Shown: positions 9,292-19,043 of the stretch, piece after piece
How positions within the stretch are numbered: position 1 is the first letter of the stretch
How the letters are laid out: each line of letters begins with the position of its first letter
Assembly (NCBI RefSeq): GCF_006861675.1
Contig: NZ_SGJB01000011.1
Span: 1 to 64,000 of the forward strand
Direction of reading: 5' to 3'
Source of the DNA: Peptacetobacter hominis
Lineage (GTDB): Bacteria; Bacillota; Clostridia; Peptostreptococcales; Peptostreptococcaceae
Length of the DNA stretch: 64,000 bases
The notes under the pieces: generated by a model
The model's database searches: none
Seen by the model: only the letters and a program-made list of their open reading frames with translations
What the model was told of the DNA's origin: nothing
Translations under genes and position numbers: made by a program

Positions 9292-10989
9292 CTACATCTT
9301 CTGTGGAGCGTGCATTCCAAGAAGTCTCAGTCCGTTTTCTATAGACTGTCTTGTAGCTTCAACAAGTGCAAGTCTTGCTTTTCTAAGCTCTGCATCATCT
9401 ACAAGTATTGGGTTGTCATGATAGAATTTATTGAATGCCTGAGCAAGGTCAAGAACAAATCTTGTAACAATATGTGGCTCGTTCTTTTTCATAGAAGCAA
9501 GTATACATTTGTTGAATGATTCTATAACCTTTATAACCTCTGCACTATCCTCATCTGATATAAGGTTGAAATCTATATCTGAAGTAACTTCTTCTCCTGC
9601 TTTTCTAAGAACTGCACAACATCTTGCATGAGTGTACTGTACATATGGTCCAGTTTCTCCATCAAAACTTAAAGTCTTGTCCCAAGAGAATGTGTAGTCT
9701 TTTATTCTACTGTTTGATAGTTCCTGGAATACTACAGCACCTACTCCAACCTGTTTTGCTATCTCATCTACATTCTGTGCATCAGGATTTTTAGAAAGTA
9801 TTATTTCTTTTGTTTTTTCTATAGCCTGTCTTAAAACATCCTCAAGGAAGACTACTCTACCTTTTCTTGTAGACATTGTTCCACTTTCAAGTGCAACCAT
9901 ACCAAATGGAACGTGTACAAGATCTTTCGCCCAATCAAATCCCATAAGTTCAAGTACTTTGAACAGCTGCTGGAAGTGAAGTGCCTGCTGTGATCCAACT
10001 ACATATATACATTTATCAAAATTATATGTTTCTTTTCTGTATATAGCTGCAGCAAGGTCTCTTGTCATATAAAGAGTTGAACCGTCTTTCTTAGTTATAA
10101 GGGCAGGTGTAAGGTTGAATTTTTCAAGGTTTACTATATTAGTTCCTTCAGACTCTTCAAGAAGACCTTTTTCTTTTATCATATCTATTACTCTGTCCAT
10201 CTTATCTGAGTAGAAACTTTCTCCCGCATATGAATCAAATTCTATATCAAGAAGATCGTAAACTCTTGAGAATTCCTTAAGGCTCTCATCTCTGAACCAC
10301 TGCCATAAAGCCTTTGCTTCTTCGTCTCCGCTTTCAAGTTTTGTAAACCACATTCTTGCTTCATCTTCCATTTCAGGTTTTTCTTCAGCCTCTTCATGGA
10401 ATCTTACATAAAGTTTAAGAAGTTCCGGTATAGGATTTGCCTCTACAGCTTCCTTGCTTCCCCATAACTTAAATGCAACTATTAATTTCCCGAACTGAGT
10501 TCCATAGTCACCAAGGTGGTTTATTCTTACAGTATCATATCCCTGTGAATCGTATATTTTATAAAGAGCATTACCTATAACTGTTGTTCTTATATGTCCT
10601 ATATGGAATGGTTTTGCTATATTAGGAGAAGAGAAGTCTATTACTACAGTCTTGTCTTTTCCAAGATCGCTTCTTCCGTAATTTTCCTTTTCTTCAAGAA
10701 CTCTTTTTATTACAACCTCTGCAAACTGAGATTTATTTACAAAAAAGTTTACGTATCCCCCAAGCTGAACAACTTTAGATATAGCTCCTGATGGTTCTAT
10801 CTGTGATGCTATATCTTCAGCTATCATATTAGGAGCCTTTCTGAACACCTTTGCAAGTTTAAAGCAAGGGAACGCATAATCCCCCATTTCCTTGTTAGGT
10901 GGTATTTCTATAAGACCCTGTATTTCTTCAAGCGAAAGGTCTTCAATTTTTTCTTTTAACGCTGATGCAACTTCTAATTTAAAGTCCAT
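9292..10989 (-). CDS. argS: Arginyl-tRNA synthetase
   Basis: Class I aminoacyl-tRNA synthetase charging tRNA-Arg. 565 residues, normal for the family. Residues 1-90 form the Arg-S N-terminal additional domain; the HIGH motif appears as F-H-I-G-H near 129-133, preceded by S-P-N-I-A-K-P; the KMSKS-equivalent is M-S-T-R-K-G near 373; the C-terminal anticodon-binding DALR domain ends L-R-L-L-G-M-H-A-P-Q-K-M. GGAGGA precedes the ATG. Monocistronic by appearance. Confidence 0.98.
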   Translation of the reverse strand: MDFKLEVASALKEKIEDLSLEEIQGLIEIPPNKEMGDYAFPCFKLAKVFRKAPNMIAEDIASQIEPSGAISKVVQLGGYVNFFVNKSQFAEVVIKRVLEEKENYGRSDLGKDKTVVIDFSSPNIAKPFHIGHIRTTVIGNALYKIYDSQGYDTVRINHLGDYGTQFGKLIVAFKLWGSKEAVEANPIPELLKLYVRFHEEAEEKPEMEDEARMWFTKLESGDEEAKALWQWFRDESLKEFSRVYDLLDIEFDSYAGESFYSDKMDRVIDMIKEKGLLEESEGTNIVNLEKFNLTPALITKKDGSTLYMTRDLAAAIYRKETYNFDKCIYVVGSQQALHFQQLFKVLELMGFDWAKDLVHVPFGMVALESGTMSTRKGRVVFLEDVLRQAIEKTKEIILSKNPDAQNVDEIAKQVGVGAVVFQELSNSRIKDYTFSWDKTLSFDGETGPYVQYTHARCCAVLRKAGEEVTSDIDFNLISDEDSAEVIKVIESFNKCILASMKKNEPHIVTRFVLDLAQAFNKFYHDNPILVDDAELRKARLALVEATRQSIENGLRLLGMHAPQKM

Positions 10990-11139
10990 TTTTCAGTCCT
11001 CCGTTCATAATTTTTTAACTTTAATTTATTTTATGACATAATTCACGATTTTATATCATCTATACTAACACTATCCTTTAATGTTAACCCAAAACGGAGC
11101 ATTTTTCAAGATATTTAAGGTATTTATGAATTTTTTATT

Positions 11140-11592
11140 TTATATATCATCTTCGCTTATAACTTTTATTCCATTTTTCCTGAAAAGAGCTGTTGTTACC
11201 CCTTCTCCGGATATTTTTACACCAGAAAAAGATCCATCATATATTCTACTGCTTCCACATGATGGGCTTCCATTCTTTAGTATTGCCATATCAACTCCTG
11301 ATAATTCAGCAAGTTTAAACGATTCTACTGCTCCTTTTACAAAATTCTCCGTTACATCTGAACCTGTATTTGATATTACAGTAGCTTTTTTATCAAGTAC
11401 ATCTTCTCCTCTTCCACCTTTTATCTCAGATGGATTTCTTGGTGTACAAAGACCTCCCATCTGTTCCGGGCATATTGCTATAAACGGTTTATCCTTTACA
11501 AATTCAATCACCTTTTCATTTCTGTTATTTCCGCCACTGTATTTACAGTCTATACCAAGTAAACATGCTGATACTGCTATCATATAACTCAC
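11140..11592 (-). CDS. DUF523 family protein
   Basis: A 150-residue protein with the DUF523 signatures: A-C-L-L-G-I-D-C-K-Y-S-G-G-N-N near the start, C-P-E-Q-M-G-G-L-x-x-P-R-x-P-x-E about residue 43, and L-K-x-x-S-P-S-C-G near residue 103. The conserved cysteines suggest metal or cluster binding, but the family has no established reaction. It is separated from mutS2 by that gene's terminator and stands alone. Confidence 0.85.
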   Translation of the reverse strand: MSYMIAVSACLLGIDCKYSGGNNRNEKVIEFVKDKPFIAICPEQMGGLCTPRNPSEIKGGRGEDVLDKKATVISNTGSDVTENFVKGAVESFKLAELSGVDMAILKNGSPSCGSSRIYDGSFSGVKISGEGVTTALFRKNGIKVISEDDI

Positions 11593-11643
11593 TCCTTTTT
11601 AATCTATATGTTTTTTATATTATATTCATTTATTCATAATAAA

Positions 11644-11667
11644 GCGAAGAAGTAAAAACCTCTTCGC
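11644..11667 (-). terminator. Terminator of mutS2
   Basis: GCGAAGAGGT / ACTTCTTCGC, 10-bp stem with a 4-nt loop, followed by TTTATT on the minus strand. Confidence 0.8.
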
Positions 11668-11706
11668 CTTAATTTTTCATTTTCTATTTTTAATCGCAGT
11701 AGTTTT

Positions 11707-14088
11707 TTATTTAAGAGTAACTATTGTAACTCCAACTCCACCTTCTCCATATCCTCCTGGACGTTTTTTCTTGACATGTCTGTTTCTTTTTAGAACTTCC
11801 TGTATTCCTGCCTTAAGTACGCCGGTACCTATACCATGTATAATAGTGACCTGCTCAAGACCTGCAACAGTTGCATCATCAAGATACTTTTCAACCTCAA
11901 GTGTAGCTTCCTCAAGATTCATACCTCTCAGATCCACTTCACTTTTTACTCTTCCTGATTTTGATTTTATTACACTTCTTGTTTTCTTAGTTACAGTACT
12001 ATGTGTATTTCCTTTTGCCTTCTGAAGTGATTTGAACGGAAGTGTCATTTTCATAATACCAATCTGTACAACTGCTTCTTTTTTTCTGTTATCTGCAGAA
12101 ACTACAGTCCCTTCCTGATTAAGCGTTATAACTCTTACCTCATCGCCAGGTTTAAGGCTTTTTATTTCTTTTGATGCAACTTTTGGTACAATCATACTTT
12201 TTACTGTAGGCTGAAGACTTCCCATAGAATCTGTAAGTTCTTTTCTCAGCTGCTCTATCTGCATGTTCTTTTCTTTTGAAGCTCTCTGAGTTTCAAGTCT
12301 TCTAAGCTCTTTTATTATGCTGTCTACTTCCTCTTTTGCCTGTCTTGTTATTGAGAACGCCTCAGATCTTGCTCTTTCAAGCATTTTTTCTCTCTGATTT
12401 GTAAGTTTTTCAAGTTTCTCCTGATGTTCTTTTTTAAGTTCTTCTATTTCAGCTCTAAGTTTTTCTGCTTCTTCTCTATCTTCCTGAGCTTTAAGTCTGT
12501 TTTTCTCAACATTCTGAAGTACATCTTCAAGCTCTATATTGTCAGTATCTATAAATTCTTTTGCTCTATCAATTATATAATCTGAAAGTCCAAGTTTTCT
12601 TGATATTTCAAACGCATTTGATTTTCCCGGAACTCCTATCAGAAGCTTATATGTAGGACTAAGAGTATTTATATCAAACTCAACTGCCGCATTTTCAACT
12701 CTATCTTTTGTCAGTGCATAATTTTTAAGCTCACTATAGTGAGTTGTAGCTATACATTTTGCACCTGCCATTTTTATATCTTCAAGTATCGCAATTGCAA
12801 GTGCAGCACCTTCTACCGGATCTGTACCAGCTCCAAGTTCGTCAAATATTACAAGAGAGTTTTCCGTTACATCCTTAAGTATAGATACTATTCTCGTCAT
12901 ATGAGATGAGAATGTAGAGAGACTCTGCTCTATACTCTGTTCATCTCCTATATCTGCAAAAATATTATCGTATACACACATACTACTTCCATAATCTGCC
13001 GGTATATGAAGACCACTCTGAGTCATAAGTGCAAATAGCCCTACAGTTTTTATTGTAACTGTCTTACCACCAGTATTTGGACCTGTTATTACAAGTGTAT
13101 CAAATTCATCTCCAAGATATATTGTGTTTGCAACAACAGTTTTTCTGTCAAGAAGTGGATGTCTTCCATTTTTTATGACAAATTTTCTATCCTCATTCAG
13201 TTTAGGATCTATTCCTCTCATATCTATTGAAAGTTTTCCTTTTGCAAACGCAAAATCTATCTTTTTAAGTATTTCCTGATTGGAGATAAGTTCTCTTGCA
13301 ACTTCGCCGACCATTTTTGAAAGTTCTGCAAGTATTCTCTCTATTTCTTCCTGTTCATCAAGCTTAAGTTTTCTAAGTTCATTGTTCATCTCAACTATAC
13401 TCATAGGCTCTATGAAAAGTGTAGCTCCTGATGACGACTGATCGTGTACTATACCCGATACAACAGATCTGTATTCTGCTTTTACTGGTACTACAAATCT
13501 ATCACCTCTCATAGATATTATTGCATCCTGAAGATATTTTTGATATGTAGCTGAAGATATTATAGAATTCAGTTTTGATCTTATAGACTGGTTTTTCTGA
13601 ACAATCCTTCTTCTTATATCTCTAAGAGTCGGCGATGCATTATCTGATATTTCAAGTTCGCTTATTATAGCATTGTATATTGCATCCTCTATATCTCTAT
13701 AGGTATAAAGAGATGTCGCCAGAGACTGTATTATCGGATAGTTGAAATCCTCCTCTTCTCCATCTCCAGAAAGACTGTTTGAAAGTATTCTCGCTGCTCT
13801 TATAGTATCCGCTATCATAATAAGACTTCCGGGATCAAGTGAAGCTCCGATATCCGCTCTTTTGACCTTATCCTCTATGTCGTGTATACCACCCATACTT
13901 ACAGATCCTCTTTTTATAAGTATTGATTGAGCTTCTGTTGTTTCCTGCAATCTATATTTTACTTCTTCATAATCACCACTTGGTTCAAGTTTTTTTATCA
14001 TTTCAATCCCAAGAGACGAAGATGCTTTATCTTTTAAAAGTTCTATTATTTTATCAAATTCAAGAACATTAAATGATTTTTTATCCAT
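11707..14088 (-). CDS. mutS2: Endonuclease MutS2 / ribosome-rescue ATPase
   Basis: A 793-residue MutS-family ATPase. The lever/clamp domains come first, the Walker A motif G-P-N-T-G-G-K-T is near residue 335, the D-E-L-G-A-G-T-D-P Walker B/ABC signature follows, then a long coiled coil (about 515-630, K/E-rich) and the C-terminal Smr endonuclease domain with V-D-L-R-G and H-G-I-G-T-G. In Firmicutes such proteins suppress recombination and/or split collided ribosomes. The order and length are typical and the gene is intact. Confidence 0.97.
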   Translation of the reverse strand: MDKKSFNVLEFDKIIELLKDKASSSLGIEMIKKLEPSGDYEEVKYRLQETTEAQSILIKRGSVSMGGIHDIEDKVKRADIGASLDPGSLIMIADTIRAARILSNSLSGDGEEEDFNYPIIQSLATSLYTYRDIEDAIYNAIISELEISDNASPTLRDIRRRIVQKNQSIRSKLNSIISSATYQKYLQDAIISMRGDRFVVPVKAEYRSVVSGIVHDQSSSGATLFIEPMSIVEMNNELRKLKLDEQEEIERILAELSKMVGEVARELISNQEILKKIDFAFAKGKLSIDMRGIDPKLNEDRKFVIKNGRHPLLDRKTVVANTIYLGDEFDTLVITGPNTGGKTVTIKTVGLFALMTQSGLHIPADYGSSMCVYDNIFADIGDEQSIEQSLSTFSSHMTRIVSILKDVTENSLVIFDELGAGTDPVEGAALAIAILEDIKMAGAKCIATTHYSELKNYALTKDRVENAAVEFDINTLSPTYKLLIGVPGKSNAFEISRKLGLSDYIIDRAKEFIDTDNIELEDVLQNVEKNRLKAQEDREEAEKLRAEIEELKKEHQEKLEKLTNQREKMLERARSEAFSITRQAKEEVDSIIKELRRLETQRASKEKNMQIEQLRKELTDSMGSLQPTVKSMIVPKVASKEIKSLKPGDEVRVITLNQEGTVVSADNRKKEAVVQIGIMKMTLPFKSLQKAKGNTHSTVTKKTRSVIKSKSGRVKSEVDLRGMNLEEATLEVEKYLDDATVAGLEQVTIIHGIGTGVLKAGIQEVLKRNRHVKKKRPGGYGEGGVGVTIVTLK

Positions 14089-14247
14089 TATAGTCCTCCT
14101 TGTTAATTTATATTATCTTTATTTTCAATTTATTTGCATTTATAAAAAAATACTATTGATTCCTGCATTTATTATAACTGTTGAAACTGCTTATATCCTG
14201 GAAAAACCGATTTCTTTTTTATGAATTTTTGCTATTTTTTATAGAAT

Positions 14248-14297
14248 TTGACTGTTTTTTTTTTAATTTTGTATTATACTGTAACTATAGCTATAAT
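14248..14297 (+). promoter_or_regulatory. Promoter(s) for pepD
   Basis: Two overlapping sigma-A-like promoters are visible: TTGACT (14248-14253) with TATTAT 18 nt downstream, and TTGTAT (14269-14274) with a perfect TATAAT (14292-14297) at 17-nt spacing. Both lead into pepD. Confidence 0.6.
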
Positions 14298-14380
14298 TAT
14301 TATACATAAATATAGATTATTTGTATAATATAGCCGCAATTTTATTTTATCATAATTTATTATTCAGGAGGCGTAATAAA

Positions 14381-15835
14381 ATGTCAAATGTATTAGGACA
14401 CTTAGAACCAAAAAGAGTCTTCGAATATTTCGAAGCAATGAACCAGATACCAAGAGGATCTTACAACGAGGCTGCTGTAAGTAACTGGCTTAAAGAATGT
14501 GGTGAGAAACTTGGGCTTGAAACTATACAGGATAAGGTTGGAAATATAATAATCAAGAAACCTGCAAGCGAAGGTTATGAAGATTGTCCAGCTGTTATAC
14601 TTCAGGGACATATGGATATGGTTTGTGTTAAAGGTAAAGGTTCTAACCATGACTTTACAAAAGACCCTATCGAAATGAAAATAGTTGACGATATGATATA
14701 TGCAAACAACACTACTTTAGGGGCAGATGACGGTATAGCAATAGCAATGAGTTTAGCTATATTAGAAGATGATAATTTAAAACACCCTGCTTTAGAGGCT
14801 GTTTTCACTATAAATGAAGAAAGTGGAATGGATGGAGCATATGCTCTTGATACTACTTTATTAACTGGTAAATATCTATTAAATATAGACTCTGAAGAAG
14901 AAGGTTTCTTCACTATAGGATGCGCAGGAGGAAGAACTCCACTTCTTACTTTAGATAAAGAATATAAAGATGCTTGCAGCTGCAAAAAAGCTCTTAAAGT
15001 TGTTGTTACTGACCTTCTTGGAGGGCATTCAGGACAGGAAATACAGCTTCAGAGAGCAAACGCAACTAAAGTTGTTGTAAGAATGCTTAATGCACTTTCT
15101 TGTGAATATGACCTTGCTGACTTAACTGGTGGTACAATGCATAATGCTATACCAAACCACGCTGAAGCAGTTATAATGGTTGAAGATGTTGAAGCTGCAA
15201 AAGCTGAATTAAATGAAACTTTCGATGCTATAAGAAGAGAATTCTCAGTTTCTGAACCAAACATGAAAGTTTTATTCGAAGATGCATGTGTTGAAAAAGT
15301 TTATTCAGACTGCTTCAAAGAAAGATTCCTTACTCTATTAACAGTACTTCCTCACGGAGTAAACTCTTACACAGTGAGAGAAGATGGAAGCCTTGATACT
15401 TCTCTTCCAGAAAGCTCTACTAACATGGCAGCTGTTCACAATGATGGAGATCAGGTTAAATTAACATTCTCTATAAGAAGTGCAAGAGAATCTATAAAAG
15501 AAGAAATAGCTAAGAGAGTTGAACTTCTTACAAAAGCTCTTGGATTCAAATATGAAGTTATAGCAGGATATCCAGCATGGGAAGTTATACCAAATTCTAG
15601 AATAGAACAGATATGTTCTGCTGCATACGAAAAAGTTTCTGGTAAAAAACCTGAAATAATAGCTATACATGCAGGTCTTGAGTGTGGATTACTTCTTGAT
15701 AAAATGGATGGAGTTGAAGCTATATCAATAGGTCCTGATATGTATGACGTTCACTCTGAAAATGAACATTTAAATATACCATCAACTGAAAGAACTTACA
15801 AATTACTTATAGATATACTTGAATCTATGAAGTAA
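14381..15835 (+). CDS. pepD: Aminoacyl-histidine dipeptidase (M20 family)
   Basis: A cytosolic zinc dipeptidase releasing amino acids from Xaa-His and related dipeptides. The frame is open from 14321, but AGGAGG lies 8 nt before the ATG at 14381 and the product then starts M-S-N-V-L-G-H-L-E-P-K-R-V-F as in the family (484 residues). Metal and catalytic motifs are seen: L-Q-G-H-M-D-M-V-C (about residue 75-83), D-D-G-I-A (about 115), N-E-E-S-G-M-D-G (about 145), and the C-terminal I-H-A-G-L-E-C-G. Uses more TTA leucine codons than its neighbours. Stands alone between two terminators. Confidence 0.95.
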   Translation: MSNVLGHLEPKRVFEYFEAMNQIPRGSYNEAAVSNWLKECGEKLGLETIQDKVGNIIIKKPASEGYEDCPAVILQGHMDMVCVKGKGSNHDFTKDPIEMKIVDDMIYANNTTLGADDGIAIAMSLAILEDDNLKHPALEAVFTINEESGMDGAYALDTTLLTGKYLLNIDSEEEGFFTIGCAGGRTPLLTLDKEYKDACSCKKALKVVVTDLLGGHSGQEIQLQRANATKVVVRMLNALSCEYDLADLTGGTMHNAIPNHAEAVIMVEDVEAAKAELNETFDAIRREFSVSEPNMKVLFEDACVEKVYSDCFKERFLTLLTVLPHGVNSYTVREDGSLDTSLPESSTNMAAVHNDGDQVKLTFSIRSARESIKEEIAKRVELLTKALGFKYEVIAGYPAWEVIPNSRIEQICSAAYEKVSGKKPEIIAIHAGLECGLLLDKMDGVEAISIGPDMYDVHSENEHLNIPSTERTYKLLIDILESMK

Positions 15836-15855
15836 TAATTAAACAAAAAATAACA

Positions 15856-15878
15856 GGGGACGATTTATTCGTCTCCTT
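15856..15878 (+). terminator. Terminator of pepD
   Basis: GGGGACGA / TCGTCTCC stem closely after the pepD stop, followed by a run of seven T residues. Confidence 0.85.
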
Positions 15879-15910
15879 TTTTTATACTTTTATATACAAA
15901 AAAATTTAAA

Positions 15911-15949
15911 GGCACCATCTCTACTTTTGTTAGTAATTGAGATGGTGCC
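15911..15949 (-). terminator. Isolated 11-bp perfect inverted repeat
   Basis: GGCACCATCTC / GAGATGGTGCC, perfect over 11 bp. The T-rich tract lies on the minus-strand exit side, so it would stop leftward transcription although no intact minus-strand gene lies immediately upstream; a decayed gene (15980-16441) does. Confidence 0.65.
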
Positions 15950-15979
15950 TATAGCATATCACCGTTTTTCTTTACCATT

Positions 15980-16441
15980 TTTTATGGATTCCTTTCTCAG
16001 ATATCTATATTATTAATCTATTTGAATTAATTTAATTTATAAATCTGTTATTTTGTTATTATATATCATCCTTTTTCTATTTATTTTTATACCCATATTA
16101 TATAAATTTTAGATGATATAAATCTATATTATTAATTTTTATTAGTATTCTAACGAATCCCTTTCGGATCCACTTGCTTTAACCTTTAGTTTTAACTGCT
16201 TTGGAATATTTTTCAGATACACTTGTAATACTGATATTTGGTTTTTATATTTATCGTTTGTTCAGTGGGTATTTGTGGATTATATACTCTTTTGGTATTT
16301 TTTAATCTTTTTCTTTTTAGCTATATCTCTATTTAAATCTTACTCTTCTACTTTATTATATGATATATATCCTATTTGATATTATCCGTTTCCCTATATT
16401 ACTAGTTTTAAATATTTAATATAGCTTTGTTAATTAGTCAT
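15980..16441 (-). pseudogene. Probable decayed small gene in the 0.78-kb gap
   Basis: Between pepD and the BMP lipoprotein there is no intact gene. On the minus strand GAGGTGA stands 5 nt before an ATG at 16441, and the frame that follows can be read as one protein interrupted by about six stop codons, then open for some 40 codons (containing L-K-N-I-P-K-Q-L-K-L-K-V-K-A-S-G-S) before degenerating. The isolated terminator at 15911-15949 would fit its 3' end. I do not recognise the family. AT-rich sequence gives chance open stretches, so this is tentative. Confidence 0.3.
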
Positions 16442-16587
16442 TGGACTCACCTCTTTCTGTTTTTATTTATCAGTATCTTTTTTCTTTTATTTTTGTTTTG
16501 TATCTTTTATTTAACTTAATTATAGCACCGGTTTTTTTATCTGTCAATAACTTTTCAGAATATTTTTGCACTTTATTTTATAAAAAT

Positions 16588-16613
16588 AGCAGACCGCCAT
16601 AAGACAGTCCGCT
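16588..16613 (-). terminator. Terminator of BMP lipoprotein gene
   Basis: AGCGGAC / GTCTGCT stem followed by TATTTTTAT on the minus strand. Confidence 0.7.
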
Positions 16614-16619
16614 TTAATT

Positions 16620-17606
16620 TTATTTGTATTCTTCTTTAAGAGCTTTATCAAGCCGCATAATGACATCCGGTGGCACTGTATTTTCTGTTGAAGAAGAAAG
16701 TGCTATTCCACCGTCCTTTGCACTATAGAAAATATTTTGTCCACCTTTGAAGTCTTCTTCATTATATGCCATTACAGATACATTATATACAGCTTTTTTA
16801 TAACTTTTAATTATTGATGCTATTACTTTTTCCTTTGAATATGTATACTGATCTGTATTTACTGCTATAATTTTTGTAGAATTATCTACTCGGTCTATCA
16901 CTGATTTTGAATCATCCGGTAATGGCGCAAATATAACATCCGCACCGTAATAGGTTACATCATTTGCGGCATTTTTTGATGCCTCCGGATCTGACATAGG
17001 ATCTGCATTTCTTGTAAGTATTTCTTCTATTTTATCGTTTGCAGTCTTCGCTCCTTTTTCAAAGCCTGAAATATATTCATTTGTGTCTGAGCCTATACAT
17101 GCAATTTTATTTTTTGATGTCATTTTTCCTGCTATAAATCCAGCCATAAAACCGGCTCTTTCGTCATCAAAAGATATATAAACCACATTTTCATGAGGCT
17201 TTGAAGTTTTATCCGCATCTATTACAGCAAATTTCTGTTTCGGATATTTTGCAGCTTCCACTGATATAACTTCTTCAAATCTTTCGCCTGCTCCTATTAT
17301 AAGATCTGTTTTTCCTGCTTTTACAAGTATATCTATATTACTTTTCATATCTTCTGTATCTGAACATTTGATATTTCTTCCCTCTATTCCGAGTTCCGCC
17401 TCTGCATCTTCAAGACCAAGTCTTGCAGTCTCATTCAATTCACTTTCCACACCATTTCCGGCATCAGTCATAAGCGTTACTGACACAGCTGATGTCTCCT
17501 CTTCATTGCTTCCAGTTATTTTATCACAGCCTGAAATCATTCCACATACAGAAATTACAATAGCTATTGTTATAAAAATAGATTTTAATTTCATATTATA
17601 ATTCAC
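16620..17606 (-). CDS. BMP/PnrA-family substrate-binding lipoprotein
   Basis: A 328-residue periplasmic-binding-type protein tethered to the membrane: residues 5-26 are a signal peptide ending M-I-S-G-C, with Cys27 the lipidated residue. The body has the BMP-family pattern (D-A-G-N-G-V-E, then K-F-A-V-I-D-A, V-V-Y-I-S-F-D-D-E-R-A-G-F-M-A-G, and a late D-V-I-F-A-P-L). Relatives bind purine nucleosides for an ABC importer or act as regulators such as Med. No ABC permease or ATPase genes are adjacent, so it may be an orphan binding protein. It is 11 nt downstream of degV and likely in one unit with it. Confidence 0.85.
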   Translation of the reverse strand: MNYNMKLKSIFITIAIVISVCGMISGCDKITGSNEEETSAVSVTLMTDAGNGVESELNETARLGLEDAEAELGIEGRNIKCSDTEDMKSNIDILVKAGKTDLIIGAGERFEEVISVEAAKYPKQKFAVIDADKTSKPHENVVYISFDDERAGFMAGFIAGKMTSKNKIACIGSDTNEYISGFEKGAKTANDKIEEILTRNADPMSDPEASKNAANDVTYYGADVIFAPLPDDSKSVIDRVDNSTKIIAVNTDQYTYSKEKVIASIIKSYKKAVYNVSVMAYNEEDFKGGQNIFYSAKDGGIALSSSTENTVPPDVIMRLDKALKEEYK

Positions 17607-17617
17607 CAGCCAAGTTT

Positions 17618-18466
17618 TTATTTATTTTTTAGACATATTATACCTGCTGCTCCAGGTCCTGAATGTGTTACTATTCCTGTTCCGATTTTGAAGAATTTTA
17701 TATCTGCAGGTTTAAGACTTTCTCTTACTGCCTCTGCAAGCTTATCTCTGTCTTCTTCTCTATCTGTATATCCTATGTATATTGTCTGATCTGAAAAGTC
17801 TGTTCCACACTCAGAATTTACAAGCTCTATCATTTTTGAAACAAGATTTTTCTTTCCTCTAACCTGAGCCAGCTGAGATACAAGACCATCTTTTATATAA
17901 AGTATAGGTTTTATATTAAGTATATTTCCTATTGCCGCTTTTGTAGAAGAAATTCTTCCACCTTTCTGAAGGTATTCAAGAGTATCAACATAGAACATTA
18001 CACTTACTCTATCTTTCATATCTTCCATAGCCTTCATTATTTCATCAACAGATTTTCCTTCTTCTCTCATTTTTGCAGCAAGATGTATAAATGTAGCTAT
18101 ACCATAGCATACCTGCTGAGAATCAAATACATGTATATCACCGTCAACGTCATTTTTTGCCATAACAGCACTCTGGCATGTTCCTGTAGCAGTAGAAGAT
18201 GCAGCTATATAAAGTATCTGCTTTCCTTCTTTTGCATACTTTTCAAATACCTCTCTAAACTGTCCATATGTAGCCTGAGATGTTTTTGGATATACATCTC
18301 CCTCTCTAAGCATACTATAAAAATCATCTTTTGATATGTCTATTCCATCTTTGTATTCTTTGTCATTTATTATAACTGTTATAGGCACTACTTCTAAATC
18401 ATATTTTTCAACATCTTCAATACCTATATCACATAAACTGTCACATATTATTTTTATATCACTCAT
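17618..18466 (-). CDS. DegV family fatty-acid-binding protein
   Basis: A 282-residue DegV protein: N-terminal domain with C-D-S-L-C-D-I, central S-Q-A-T-Y-G-Q-F and A-S-S-T-A-T-G-T-C-Q-S-A loops, and the C-terminal G-I-V-T-H-S-G-P-G-A-A-G-I pattern. Firmicute DegV/FakB proteins present acyl chains to a fatty acid kinase (FakA), which is not in the window. Intact. Immediately upstream of the BMP lipoprotein gene and 22 nt downstream of trmL. Confidence 0.93.
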   Translation of the reverse strand: MSDIKIICDSLCDIGIEDVEKYDLEVVPITVIINDKEYKDGIDISKDDFYSMLREGDVYPKTSQATYGQFREVFEKYAKEGKQILYIAASSTATGTCQSAVMAKNDVDGDIHVFDSQQVCYGIATFIHLAAKMREEGKSVDEIMKAMEDMKDRVSVMFYVDTLEYLQKGGRISSTKAAIGNILNIKPILYIKDGLVSQLAQVRGKKNLVSKMIELVNSECGTDFSDQTIYIGYTDREEDRDKLAEAVRESLKPADIKFFKIGTGIVTHSGPGAAGIICLKNK

Positions 18467-18488
18467 AAATTTTCTCCTTTTTGTAATA

Positions 18489-18959
18489 TTATCTCATTTC
18501 CGGATATCCAAGCTGGCGAAGAGCCTCATATGTCATTACTGCAACCGCATTTGATAAGTTCAGACATCTTGCTCTCTCAAGATCAAGCATAGGTATTCTC
18601 GCACAGTCTTCTATATGTCTTTCTATTATCTCTTTAGAAAGTCCTCTTGTCTCACTTCCGAATACCAGAAAACATCTATCCTTATATTCTACATCTGTAT
18701 GTGCTCTCTTTACTTTGCTAGTTGCAAGCACATACTGTGCATCCGGATACATTTCCTCAAGTTCTTCAAAGTTTTCATATATCTTTACATCTGCAATATC
18801 CCAGTAATCAAGTCCACATCTTTTCAGATGCTTGTCTGAAAGCTCAAAACCAAGAGGTTTTATAAGATGAAGCTTTGCACCTGTTACTGCACATGTTCTT
18901 ATTATATTTCCTGTATTATGTGGTATTTCAGGTTCTACCAGAACTATATTAAGTGCCAT
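18489..18959 (-). CDS. trmL: tRNA (cytidine(34)-2'-O)-methyltransferase
   Basis: SPOUT-class methyltransferase that 2'-O-methylates the wobble nucleotide of certain tRNA-Leu species. 156 residues from the ATG at 18959, chosen because AGGAGG lies 6 nt upstream of it while nothing comparable precedes the ATG nine codons earlier. Motifs: P-E-I-P-H-N-T-G-N-I-I-R-T at residue 10, L-V-F-G-S-E-T-R-G-L-S about 96-106, and the knot segment L-N-L-S-N-A-V-A-V. Housekeeping; first of a run trmL-degV-BMP. Confidence 0.96.
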   Translation of the reverse strand: MALNIVLVEPEIPHNTGNIIRTCAVTGAKLHLIKPLGFELSDKHLKRCGLDYWDIADVKIYENFEELEEMYPDAQYVLATSKVKRAHTDVEYKDRCFLVFGSETRGLSKEIIERHIEDCARIPMLDLERARCLNLSNAVAVMTYEALRQLGYPEMR

Positions 18960-19043
18960 GTTATACCTCCTCAATTTATTATCCATAATTATATAAGAGG
19001 ATAGACATATCTATCCTCCTTTTTTTAAACTCTTCTCAGTCTT

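Noticed and set aside
18993..19020. The inverted repeat AGGATAGA / TCTATCCT as the terminator of nth.
   Set aside because: The T tract is on the plus-strand side, where no gene runs into it; its direction does not fit nth, so left unassigned.
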